Shown here: piece by piece, positions 1-5,523 of the stretch
Position numbering within the stretch: the stretch's first letter is position 1
How the letters are laid out: each line of letters opens with the position of its first letter
From: Chloroflexota bacterium
GTDB taxonomy: Bacteria; Chloroflexota; Dehalococcoidia; Lucifugimonadales; UBA3495
Assembly (NCBI GenBank): GCA_022561675.1
Contig: JADFQT010000083.1
Location: 1 to 9,284, forward strand
Length of the DNA: 9,284 nt
Direction: 5' to 3'
Position numbers and translations under genes: made by a program
The notes under the pieces: generated by a model
What the model was told of the DNA's origin: nothing
Database searches by the model: none
The model's input: the letters and a program-made list of their open reading frames with translations, nothing else

Positions 1-2
1 CC

Positions 3-128
3 GGTCGGACGAACTACCCCTTTGGTTACAGCCGCTCCACCACGATGGTGGGACTGGCGGTACAGGGCGCAACGACTCTTGCCGGAAGGCGCCACGCAAA
101 ATTGGTCCGGCCAGTTGCGATGGATTAG
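3..128 (+). CDS. Possible 3' end of an unidentified gene cut by the left window edge
   Basis: Reading from base 3, 41 codons are open before TAG at 126-128, with about two thirds G or C at third positions. The peptide contains an aromatic/glycine start (NYPFGYSR) and a hydrophobic helix-like stretch (MVGLAVQGATTLA), a plausible protein C-terminus. A 6-bp hairpin (AGTCCG/CGGACT, 127-146) overlaps the stop but has no T run. I do not recognise the family. Frame 1 on the same strand is also open to 165, and the minus strand has an open stretch here, so the frame choice is uncertain. Confidence 0.22.
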   Translation, partial: GRTNYPFGYSRSTTMVGLAVQGATTLAGRRHAKLVRPVAMD

Positions 129-368
129 TCCGGCATGGCTCGGACTGCCCGAGAGCGGACGGTGAGTGGCCAGCGAGTAGTAGGAACTTTCTTCGCAGTA
201 CCGTAGACTAGATTCGGTCCGTACTATCAATCCTTAAAAAGGTCCCTCCAGGACAAGGATGACGATCATTACCAGTAGAGTTCCGGTCACCTAGTGGCGA
301 CGCTGAAACCCACGAATGCAAGCGCCCCACCCCGGAAGCCCGGTACCGGAACGTTAGGAGGTTGAGGA
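129..368. other. Intergenic region upstream of the decarboxylase-like gene
   Basis: I see no supported gene here on either strand. All frames are broken by stops. No convincing -35/-10 pair was found; AT-rich patches near 205-240 could hold a promoter. The only clear signal is the ribosome binding site at its right end, AGGAGG at 356-361, seven bases before the GTG at 369. Confidence 0.5.
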
Positions 369-1370
369 GTGGCGAAATTGCAACTTAGCGTCGCCCTAGC
401 GGTATCCGAGCAGAGAAACAATTTAACTCGGTTGATACTGGAGGGGGCCGTCAGTCCAGATGGCATAGACTTGATACCATCGGATGTCTACTCCGGCGAG
501 CTTATCTGGAGGCAGCTCCGCTCGGCCGAGTTCGACATAGCCCAAATGTCGGTGACCGCGTTGCTAATGCTTGCCGAACGAGGTGACAACCCATGGGTGG
601 CCCTGCCAGTCTTCCCTTTTCGAGACTTTCACCATACCCGATTTCAGGTGCGCCAGGAGGGGGATATTCAAGAACCTCAAGACCTGCACGGAAAGCATAT
701 CGGGGTTGCTGAGTACATGATGACTGCAGCGGTCTGGTCGCGAGGCATTCTACAGGACGAGTTTGGCGTTGAACCGGAGAAGCTGACTTGGTATCAGGAG
801 CGCCTGGAGAGCATTGGCAAGGAGTTTGGCTATCAGGCCCCAGCAGGCGTAACCATCCACCAGATTCCGGCAGACAAAACCATCGCCACAATGCTGGCGG
901 CCGATGAACTTGATGGCGCGGCGATAACGATTGCTGGGACTACATTGCTAGATAGAACTGGAGTGTCTGTCTCGGCGCAACCACAAATGCGGCCCCTGTT
1001 TCCAGACCCGGTGGCTGAAAACGCTAGGTACTTTCAGAAAACCGGCATCTCTCCGATCAATCATTGTGTGGCAGTGCGCAAGTCGGTGCTGGAACGCCAT
1101 CCTTGGGTCGCCCTAAACCTGTACCATGCCTTTTTGGAGGCTAAGGAGCAACTGCTCGCGCCCGCCCGGGATTTGGTGCAATCCTACTTCCAGTTTGGAT
1201 ATCTGCCCTTGGAAGGCCGCCAATCGGTGCCTGCAGACCCCTTCCCCTACGGAATATCGGCTAACCGCAAAACCCTGGAAACGATGGCCCGCTACGGCTA
1301 CGAGCAAAACTTGACCAAGAGGCCTGTTGGTCTAGAAGAAATCTTCTCGCCCAATACTATGGATACCTAG
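369..1370 (+). CDS. 4,5-dihydroxyphthalate decarboxylase-like protein (type 2 periplasmic-binding fold, cytoplasmic)
   Basis: This 333-residue protein resembles the Pht5 family, which decarboxylates 4,5-dihydroxyphthalate to protocatechuate and has the two-lobed fold of substrate-binding proteins. Family-like features are an N-terminal strand with the DG turn at 31-32, the VFPFRDFHHTRF block at 81-92, DLHGKHIGVAEY at 105-115, the TIATMLAADELDGAAI block at 171-186, and the PINHCVAVRKSVLERHPW segment at 229-246. There is no signal peptide or lipobox, so it is probably cytoplasmic, unlike a transport-binding protein. The start is GTG, chosen because AGGAGG lies seven bases upstream and the family sequence begins within a few residues. 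Homologues are often labelled ABC transporter substrate-binding proteins. The real substrate is unknown: many family members sit outside phthalate pathways, and no phthalate dioxygenase or permease is in the window. It converges on the methyltransferase gene. Confidence 0.8.
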   Translation: MAKLQLSVALAVSEQRNNLTRLILEGAVSPDGIDLIPSDVYSGELIWRQLRSAEFDIAQMSVTALLMLAERGDNPWVALPVFPFRDFHHTRFQVRQEGDIQEPQDLHGKHIGVAEYMMTAAVWSRGILQDEFGVEPEKLTWYQERLESIGKEFGYQAPAGVTIHQIPADKTIATMLAADELDGAAITIAGTTLLDRTGVSVSAQPQMRPLFPDPVAENARYFQKTGISPINHCVAVRKSVLERHPWVALNLYHAFLEAKEQLLAPARDLVQSYFQFGYLPLEGRQSVPADPFPYGISANRKTLETMARYGYEQNLTKRPVGLEEIFSPNTMDT

Positions 1371-1583
1371 CATTCTTACTGGGCAGTTATCCAGGGTCTT
1401 CCCACCTCATCTGACGGCCGTAAGAACAGCTTCGGGGGAGTTGGCGGCGTCTAATGACGGGACCACCTTTCCAAAACTCCGGCCCACCCAAAGGCCATCT
1501 TCCAAAGTGTTTTTCGGGAGTTTTAGTTCCAAAGTACCTCAACTCGAGGATGAAGGCTGGTCAGACGACCAACTGGCTGGCAA
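1371..1583. other. Convergent intergenic region
   Basis: This 213-bp gap separates the converging ends of the decarboxylase-like and methyltransferase genes. No strong terminator was found. The best hairpin is only 5 bp (TGGTC/GACCA, 1558-1571) and has no T run. Short open frames here have no family-like content. Confidence 0.4.
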
Positions 1584-2603
1584 TCACCCTTTAGCTCCTT
1601 CTATCACCCCCATTAGTCCCTGGGAAGGGAACCAGGTATTGATATAAGTCCAGCCAGATCTCTCAAGAAGCGCCCGATATTCCTCGCTGGTCCTCTCCCG
1701 TCCGGTGCCCCAACACATCATATGGATATCAAATAACTTTGAAAAATGGGGTGTCTCCGGGTTGGAGACGATATGCTCGCACACAAACACCCTTCCTTTT
1801 GGGGAAGCCGAATCGCGTATGTTGGACAGAATTTGGACGCACTCCTCATCATTCCAGTCATGGAGAATCATTTTCATCGTATAAGCGTCGGCGGCCGGTA
1901 TTTCCTCAAACATGTCTCCGCCGACGTAGGTGCAACGGTCTCCAACCCCCATTCTGTCGGCCCACAACAGCTCCTTATTCTCCACCACGTTGGGCAGGTC
2001 CATGACGGTACCCCTCAAATGAGGGTACTTGGTGAGGAAGGTACACATCAGGTGTCCATGCCCCCCGGCAACATCGCACAGGTGGGCAAACTGCGAAAGG
2101 TCGTGGTTTTCCAGGGCATCCAATACCCAGACCGCGTGGGCATTGGAGTAACTGCTCATTGCCTGATTAAACACCTCGGCATACGCCGGACTTTGATCCG
2201 CGTGGTCGAAGGCCATACGCCCAAATTCTCTTACGAAGGCATTTTGCCTCCCCTCACGAATCATTTCCGGCAAGTGTTTCCACAAGGCGTAATGCTCGGG
2301 TCCTTCTTCCAGCAGGGTTACTCCCCTCAAGGTTTGCGGATGATCGCTTTGCAAAAGCTGGCCCGCTGGGGACAAGGAGAAAGCCCGATTTTTGTCTTCA
2401 ATTAGTAATTCGAGACACCCCAGGGCCCGCAGCAGGCGATAGCATAGCGTGGCTTCCAGCCCAAGTTCCTGAGCCACAGCACTGGCTCCTTTGGGCTTTT
2501 CGCCCAGAGCATCGAAAATGCCCAGCTTGACGCCAGTGAAGAGCGTTTGGCTGCGCCACCTCCCGAAAATTAAGTCCATGACCATTACTTCTTCTCTTGG
2601 CAT
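1584..2603 (-). CDS. SAM-dependent O-methyltransferase (plant COMT / acetylserotonin methyltransferase-like class)
   Basis: From ATG 2603 the protein is 339 residues, the usual size for this family. An N-terminal winged-helix dimerisation domain (about 10-100, including GIFDALGEKP and LLRALGCLELL) precedes a Rossmann methyltransferase domain. Visible motifs are the SAM loop DVAGGHGHL at 177-185, the ribose-binding acidic residue in MDLP (D202), GGDMF at 228-232, and LHDWNDEEC at 247-255. H248 matches the catalytic base of plant caffeate-type enzymes. The C-terminal GRERTSEEYRALLERSGW block (301-318) is also typical. It probably methylates a hydroxyl of an aromatic or polyketide-like small molecule; the substrate cannot be read from sequence. 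The frame is open for 48 more codons up to ATG 2747, but that extension lacks family sequence and a ribosome binding site. GGAGG lies seven bases before ATG 2603. A promoter and dyad lie upstream at 2772-2827. Confidence 0.88.
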   Translation of the reverse strand: MPREEVMVMDLIFGRWRSQTLFTGVKLGIFDALGEKPKGASAVAQELGLEATLCYRLLRALGCLELLIEDKNRAFSLSPAGQLLQSDHPQTLRGVTLLEEGPEHYALWKHLPEMIREGRQNAFVREFGRMAFDHADQSPAYAEVFNQAMSSYSNAHAVWVLDALENHDLSQFAHLCDVAGGHGHLMCTFLTKYPHLRGTVMDLPNVVENKELLWADRMGVGDRCTYVGGDMFEEIPAADAYTMKMILHDWNDEECVQILSNIRDSASPKGRVFVCEHIVSNPETPHFSKLFDIHMMCWGTGRERTSEEYRALLERSGWTYINTWFPSQGLMGVIEGAKG

Positions 2604-2610
2604 TTCCTGT

Positions 2611-2615
2611 CCTCC
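2611..2615 (-). promoter_or_regulatory. Ribosome binding site deciding the methyltransferase start
   Basis: On the minus strand GGAGG stands seven bases before ATG 2603. The longer alternative start at 2747 has no comparable site, so the short form is preferred. Confidence 0.7.
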
Positions 2616-2690
2616 AATCACTCGAATAGGGGCCGTCCTAGAACCAAACGGAAATACACCAAAAGGAGCCCGATATGGCAGGCCAATTAA

Positions 2691-2726
2691 GGGCAATCGT
2701 TTACAGTAGGCTCTCGACCGATGCCC
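2691..2726 (-). other. Hairpin in the methyltransferase leader
   Basis: GGGCATCG on the minus strand can pair with CGA-T-TGCCC across a 19-base loop, giving eight pairs with a one-base bulge. It sits inside the roughly 160-base untranslated leader implied by the promoter at 2772-2800. I do not recognise it as a known riboswitch. It could be chance. Confidence 0.25.
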
Positions 2727-2771
2727 AAGAGCGGGATGGGACTTCATTGGTCACGCAAGGGTAATTGCCGC

Positions 2772-2800
2772 ATGATAACCTATTCGTGTCCTTATGTCAG
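2772..2800 (-). promoter_or_regulatory. Sigma70-type promoter for the methyltransferase gene
   Basis: Read on the minus strand, the -35 box CTGACA (2795-2800, five of six to TTGACA) and the -10 box TATCAT (2772-2777, five of six to TATAAT) are separated by exactly 17 bases. Transcription would start near 2764 and give an approximately 160-base leader before ATG 2603. It is the best promoter match I noticed in the window. Confidence 0.6.
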
Positions 2801-2810
2801 ATTTAGATAA

Positions 2811-2827
2811 AGCTTCAATTTGAAGCT
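2811..2827. promoter_or_regulatory. Perfect dyad, candidate operator of the methyltransferase promoter
   Basis: AGCTTCAATTTGAAGCT is an 8-bp perfect inverted repeat around a single central base. It lies ten bases upstream of the -35 box of the promoter on the minus strand, a place typical for an activator or repressor binding site. No regulator gene is present in the window, so the protein that would bind is unknown. Confidence 0.45.
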
Positions 2828-3072
2828 AGATCGTATTAGAGACAAAACTGAATATGACGATCCTACGCTCGTGTTGCAGGAGGCGCAGCGACGCTTAGAC
2901 GCTGCTACAGGGTGAGTGAAGCCAAGGGGGGTCAAGCAAAATAGACGACTCTGTGGCATGCATCACCGTGAGATGGGCCAAGGGCAAGGGATGGGCTTGC
3001 CGGTAAGCTGGGCCGTACTTAAAAAAAGATGTCGTCCACTTCCCATTGGGGCCTCTTGGCTACTCCCTCCAC

Positions 3073-3101
3073 TGCCGCCCTTGAGGTAAGCTCAGGCGGC
3101 A
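3073..3101 (+). other. Strong GC-rich RNA hairpin in the kinase leader
   Basis: TGCCGCC pairs with GGCGGCA, and an inner TGAG/CTCA stem closes a GTAAG loop, giving 11 pairs with a two-base bulge. No T run follows, so it is not a simple terminator. The right arm GGCGG could instead pair with CCGCC at about 3111-3115, which allows alternative folds. Confidence 0.35.
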
Positions 3102-3125
3102 TCCCTGGTTCCGCCGCAACTCCTT

Positions 3126-3165
3126 GACCCCTGGGAGGTCCAAGAGAGGAATCCGGGGTCTTTTT
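3126..3165 (+). terminator. Intrinsic terminator-like hairpin upstream of the kinase gene
   Basis: GACCCC (3126-3131) pairs with GGGGTC (3155-3160), extended by GG/CC after a one-base bulge, and TTTTT follows at 3161-3165. It lies 86 bases before the kinase start on the coding strand. A competing hairpin (GACC 3126-3129 with GGTC 3137-3140) uses the same left arm, as in attenuators. It may instead only insulate the kinase from upstream transcription. Confidence 0.35.
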
Positions 3166-3242
3166 GGGTGAGCTGCAGGTAGAGGACGGTAGGTAGGTGG
3201 TATAGTCCGGGGGTAGATAAACTTGGGGAGGGAGGAGGATGC

Positions 3243-3248
3243 GAGGAG
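3243..3248 (+). promoter_or_regulatory. Ribosome binding site of the kinase gene
   Basis: GAGGAG ends three bases before TTG 3252 and six bases before GTG 3255, so either non-ATG codon could be the start. The ATG at 3270 has no such site. A second purine run, GGAGGAGG at 3231-3238, lies farther upstream. Confidence 0.5.
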
Positions 3249-3251
3249 AAG

Positions 3252-4931
3252 TTGGTGCTGCCTTCAAACATGCGTAGCTACCTGGGCCGATACCGGCAAA
3301 TCGCCACGGTATTGATAGGCCACGGCCTGGGTGACCTGATAGGCATACTTGGCCTCCAGCGTTTCGCCTCCCTTCACTGGCGGCTCCTAGGCCGTTCCGG
3401 GAGGGCGGAAGAACGACCTACCCGGCCAGAGCGTGTTCGTATGGCGCTGGAGGAACTGGGGGTGACCTTCATCAAACTGGGACAGGTGCTCTCCTCCCGG
3501 GGTGACCTGCTGCCTCAGGAGTACCAGGCAGAGTTGGTCAAGTTGCAGGACGCTGCGCCTCCCATTCCGGTGGAAATTGTGAGGGAACTGGTGGCCGCCG
3601 AGTTAGGTCAGCCCATTGAGGAGGTCTTTTTTACGTTCGACCCGACGCCGCTAGCTGCTGCCTCCATCGGCCAGGCCCACGCTGCAACTCTGCGGGATGG
3701 CACGGAGGTGGTGATCAAGGTGCGACGCCCTGACGCCGTTGATCAGGTGGAAACAGACTTGAGAATTCTCCATAGCCTAGCTAACGCCGCCAGCAGACGT
3801 TGGGACCTGGCAAGCCAGTACGACGTCGTAGGGTTGACCCATGAGTTCTCTCAGACCCTGCGTTCAGAACTAGACTACCTGCGCGAGGCTCGGAATATCG
3901 AGCGCATAGCAGCTAACTTCGCCGATAGTCCTGACCTTCATATCCCTAAGGTATTCTGGCAAACTACTACCTCCAGCCTGCTGACGCTGGAACGGATTCG
4001 CGGCATCAAAATCAACGATTTAGAGGCCTTGAACCAGGCCGGCATCGATCGCTCTGCTCTGGCCCAACGACTAAGCGAGACTGTATTAAAGATGGTCTTT
4101 GAGGACGGGTTCTTTCACGCTGATCCTCATCCAGGAAACTTCTTTGTGGAGCCAGCAGGGAAGCTGGGCCTCATCGACTTCGGCATGGTGGGGGTCATCG
4201 ACAGGCGGACCCAGGAGCAGCTAATCGACCTGTTTGTGGCTGTCACCAGACAGGATATGGATCAGTTGGTAGACGCTCTGATGGACCTGGGAGTTACCAG
4301 CCAAAGGGTGAATAGCGATTTACTCCGGGCCGATATCTCTCGTTTGTTCTACCAGTACTACGACCGGCCCATGGAAGAAATTGGGCTGACAGCTCTGCTT
4401 AATGAGGTCCTTTCTATTGCTCGTCGTCACTATCTGCGCCTGCCCTCGAATCTAGCTTTGCTCATCAAGACTCTGATGATGGTGGAAGGAATAGCGAAGC
4501 AGCTTGACCCGGCCTTGAATCAGACCGCAGTGATCATCCCTTACGCCAGGCATTTGATGCGGCAACGCCTCTCGCCTCGTAGAGTGGCGCGACGCCTCGG
4601 TGAGAGTAGCCTTGACCTGGCCTGGTTGAGCATCGAGCTTCCCAGAAGGTTACGCCGACTGATCAGCGAGGTGGAGCGAGGCCAGTTGGAGGTCCGCATC
4701 CGGCCATCGGGCTTCGATGAAATCATTCGACGCCTGGATCGCCTGGCTAATCGCATCGTCCTTGGCATAATCGTGGCAGCTATGATCATTGGTCTGGCAA
4801 TCCTCCTTGCTACCTACAACCCCCTTGGCTGGGCGGGATTGCAGGCCATCATGTTCTTTATCGGTGTCATTTCTACAGCTGTAATTGGGGCCTATTTGGC
4901 CTGGAGAGTGTTTCGCTCCGGGCGTGGATAG
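3252..4931 (+). CDS. UbiB/ABC1/COQ8-family atypical protein kinase-like ATPase
   Basis: This 559-residue protein carries the complete signature of the family. The KLGQ (KxGQ) motif is at 75-78 and the alanine-rich nucleotide loop AAASIGQAHAA at 135-145. The phosphate-binding lysine K156 lies in VVIKVRRP, ELD (ExD) is at 206-208, the catalytic HADPHPGNFF at 289-298 with D290, and the metal-binding DFG at 309-311. Two C-terminal membrane segments (about 501-521 and 529-550) anchor it. Family members support quinone or prenyl-lipid biosynthesis as membrane-bound ATPases; which lipid is served here is unknown and no quinone genes are adjacent. The start is TTG 3252 or, equally possible, GTG 3255; the homologous region begins at RSYLGRYRQIATVL. 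A short open frame with its own purine-rich site (ATG 3239 to TAG 3277) overlaps the start in another frame. The stop lies about 50 bases from the break of the convergent HAD relic. Confidence 0.93.
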   Translation: MVLPSNMRSYLGRYRQIATVLIGHGLGDLIGILGLQRFASLHWRLLGRSGRAEERPTRPERVRMALEELGVTFIKLGQVLSSRGDLLPQEYQAELVKLQDAAPPIPVEIVRELVAAELGQPIEEVFFTFDPTPLAAASIGQAHAATLRDGTEVVIKVRRPDAVDQVETDLRILHSLANAASRRWDLASQYDVVGLTHEFSQTLRSELDYLREARNIERIAANFADSPDLHIPKVFWQTTTSSLLTLERIRGIKINDLEALNQAGIDRSALAQRLSETVLKMVFEDGFFHADPHPGNFFVEPAGKLGLIDFGMVGVIDRRTQEQLIDLFVAVTRQDMDQLVDALMDLGVTSQRVNSDLLRADISRLFYQYYDRPMEEIGLTALLNEVLSIARRHYLRLPSNLALLIKTLMMVEGIAKQLDPALNQTAVIIPYARHLMRQRLSPRRVARRLGESSLDLAWLSIELPRRLRRLISEVERGQLEVRIRPSGFDEIIRRLDRLANRIVLGIIVAAMIIGLAILLATYNPLGWAGLQAIMFFIGVISTAVIGAYLAWRVFRSGRG

Positions 4932-4971
4932 AGTCGAACTAACGGCTTCAGTCCCTGGGAGGCCTGGAACA

Positions 4972-4988
4972 ACCGGAAGCACTCCGGT
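4972..4988. repeat. Perfect inverted repeat at the HAD gene break
   Basis: ACCGGA (4972-4977) and TCCGGT (4983-4988) form a 6-bp stem around AGCAC. It is 41 bases after the kinase stop. Its right arm is exactly the two codons (Thr-Gly) where recognisable HAD sequence ends. No T run follows on either strand, so it is at best a weak bidirectional terminator. Confidence 0.35.
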
Positions 4989-5348
4989 GACGATGTAGAA
5001 TTCCACACTAACCCCAGCTTCAACCCAATCTGGCTGCGAACCAAGGTAAACAGGAAGTTGGTCCAGAAACTGACGAACTCCTTCATAAAAATCCAGGGTT
5101 TGGCCAAACTCAAACAAGTCACTATTTTTTAGCGAAGAGAGAGCCCCATTATTTTTCGTCAAATCCAGCATCGCCTTCATATAACCCAGGGGCGGGTCCC
5201 AACCGGCTTCGCTCAAGGATGCCACGTCTTCCAGCCAGAACGCTTCCGCATCCACCCCATACTGGGTGAGGAGTCGAGTCAATGTATCCTCAGTTAGGGT
5301 GTCGTCAAAGTCAAAGACGATAGCTATCTTGTTCTGTTCCACGGGCAT
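4983..5348 (-). pseudogene. HAD-family phosphatase-like gene, 3'-truncated relic
   Basis: From ATG 5348 the first 122 residues read as the N-terminal part of a HAD-superfamily hydrolase. Motif I is VFDFDDT, with nucleophile D13 and acid/base D15. A helical cap-like region follows (YGVDAEAFW, AGWDPPLGYMKAMLD), then the second core strand VEFYIVTG at 115-122 with the motif II threonine. Family members continue with a glycine-rich GGLEE-like stretch, a motif III lysine and motif IV acidic residues. Here the frame instead goes into VLPVVPGLPG and then reads antisense through the kinase gene, with stop at 4650-4652. Motifs III and IV are therefore missing and catalysis is unlikely. The upstream AGGG is about ten bases from ATG, a weak ribosome binding site. 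The exact break lies between 4932 and 4985. A functional short protein cannot be excluded. Confidence 0.7.
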
Positions 5349-5397
5349 GATTCTAAATCCCTAGCGAAAATTCCATGTAGCGCCGTGGGCCTACGAG

Positions 5398-5458
5398 GAC
5401 TGCGTCGTTTCGGCAGTCGACTTTCAGACAGGGGTCTGGTTGATGGCCTTATCAGGCC
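5398..5458 (-). other. Three tandem small hairpins downstream of the MFS gene
   Basis: On either strand three separate perfect stems follow one another: GACTGC/GCAGTC (5398-5418), CAGAC/GTCTG with an AGGG loop (5425-5438), and GGCCT/AGGCC with a TATC loop (5445-5458). They lie after the MFS stop at 5524 and before the HAD start. None is followed by a T run on the minus strand, so they suggest a structured 3' region more than a classical terminator. Confidence 0.35.
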
Positions 5459-5523
5459 GGGTTTCCGAAACGTTGAGACTCTTTTCTAACTCGGGCGAAG
5501 CAATTCGATTGGTCAAAGCCCTG

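Larger units (their letters stand above)
2828..3251. other. Leader/intergenic region before the UbiB-type kinase gene
   Basis: No gene of normal size is supported between the divergent methyltransferase promoter and the kinase. A 31-codon open frame from TTG 2820 to TGA 2913-2915 (+) encodes a charged helix-like peptide but has no ribosome binding site. The right half carries two hairpins, one followed by five Ts, and ends in a purine-rich run (3226-3248) that supplies ribosome binding sites. A TATAGT at 3201-3206 could be a -10 box, but no -35 box fits. Confidence 0.5.

Noticed and set aside
502..891. Minus-strand open frame within the decarboxylase-like gene
   Set aside because: It is a shadow of the conserved plus-strand protein with an unnatural composition.
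1558..1571. TGGTC/GACCA hairpin between convergent genes considered as a terminator
   Set aside because: The five-base stem is too weak and lacks a T run on either strand.
1746..2405. 219-codon plus-strand open frame inside the methyltransferase gene
   Set aside because: It is antisense to clear methyltransferase motifs and has no recognisable protein features.
2604..2747. 48-residue N-terminal extension of the methyltransferase
   Set aside because: It has no family sequence and no ribosome binding site, whereas GGAGG stands correctly before ATG 2603.
2983..3001. Hairpin GGCAAG/CTTGCC considered as a plus-strand terminator
   Set aside because: No T run follows, and there is no upstream plus-strand gene for it to terminate.
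4927..4943. tRNA T-arm-like sequence on the minus strand (loop TTCGACT closed by G-C)
   Set aside because: Only four of five stem pairs form, no matching 5' acceptor strand lies within tRNA distance, and there is no anticodon arm. Most of it overlaps the kinase stop.
4650..4982. C-terminal 110 residues of the HAD reading frame
   Set aside because: These are antisense to the conserved C-terminal membrane region of the kinase and show no HAD motifs, so the frame is probably open by chance.
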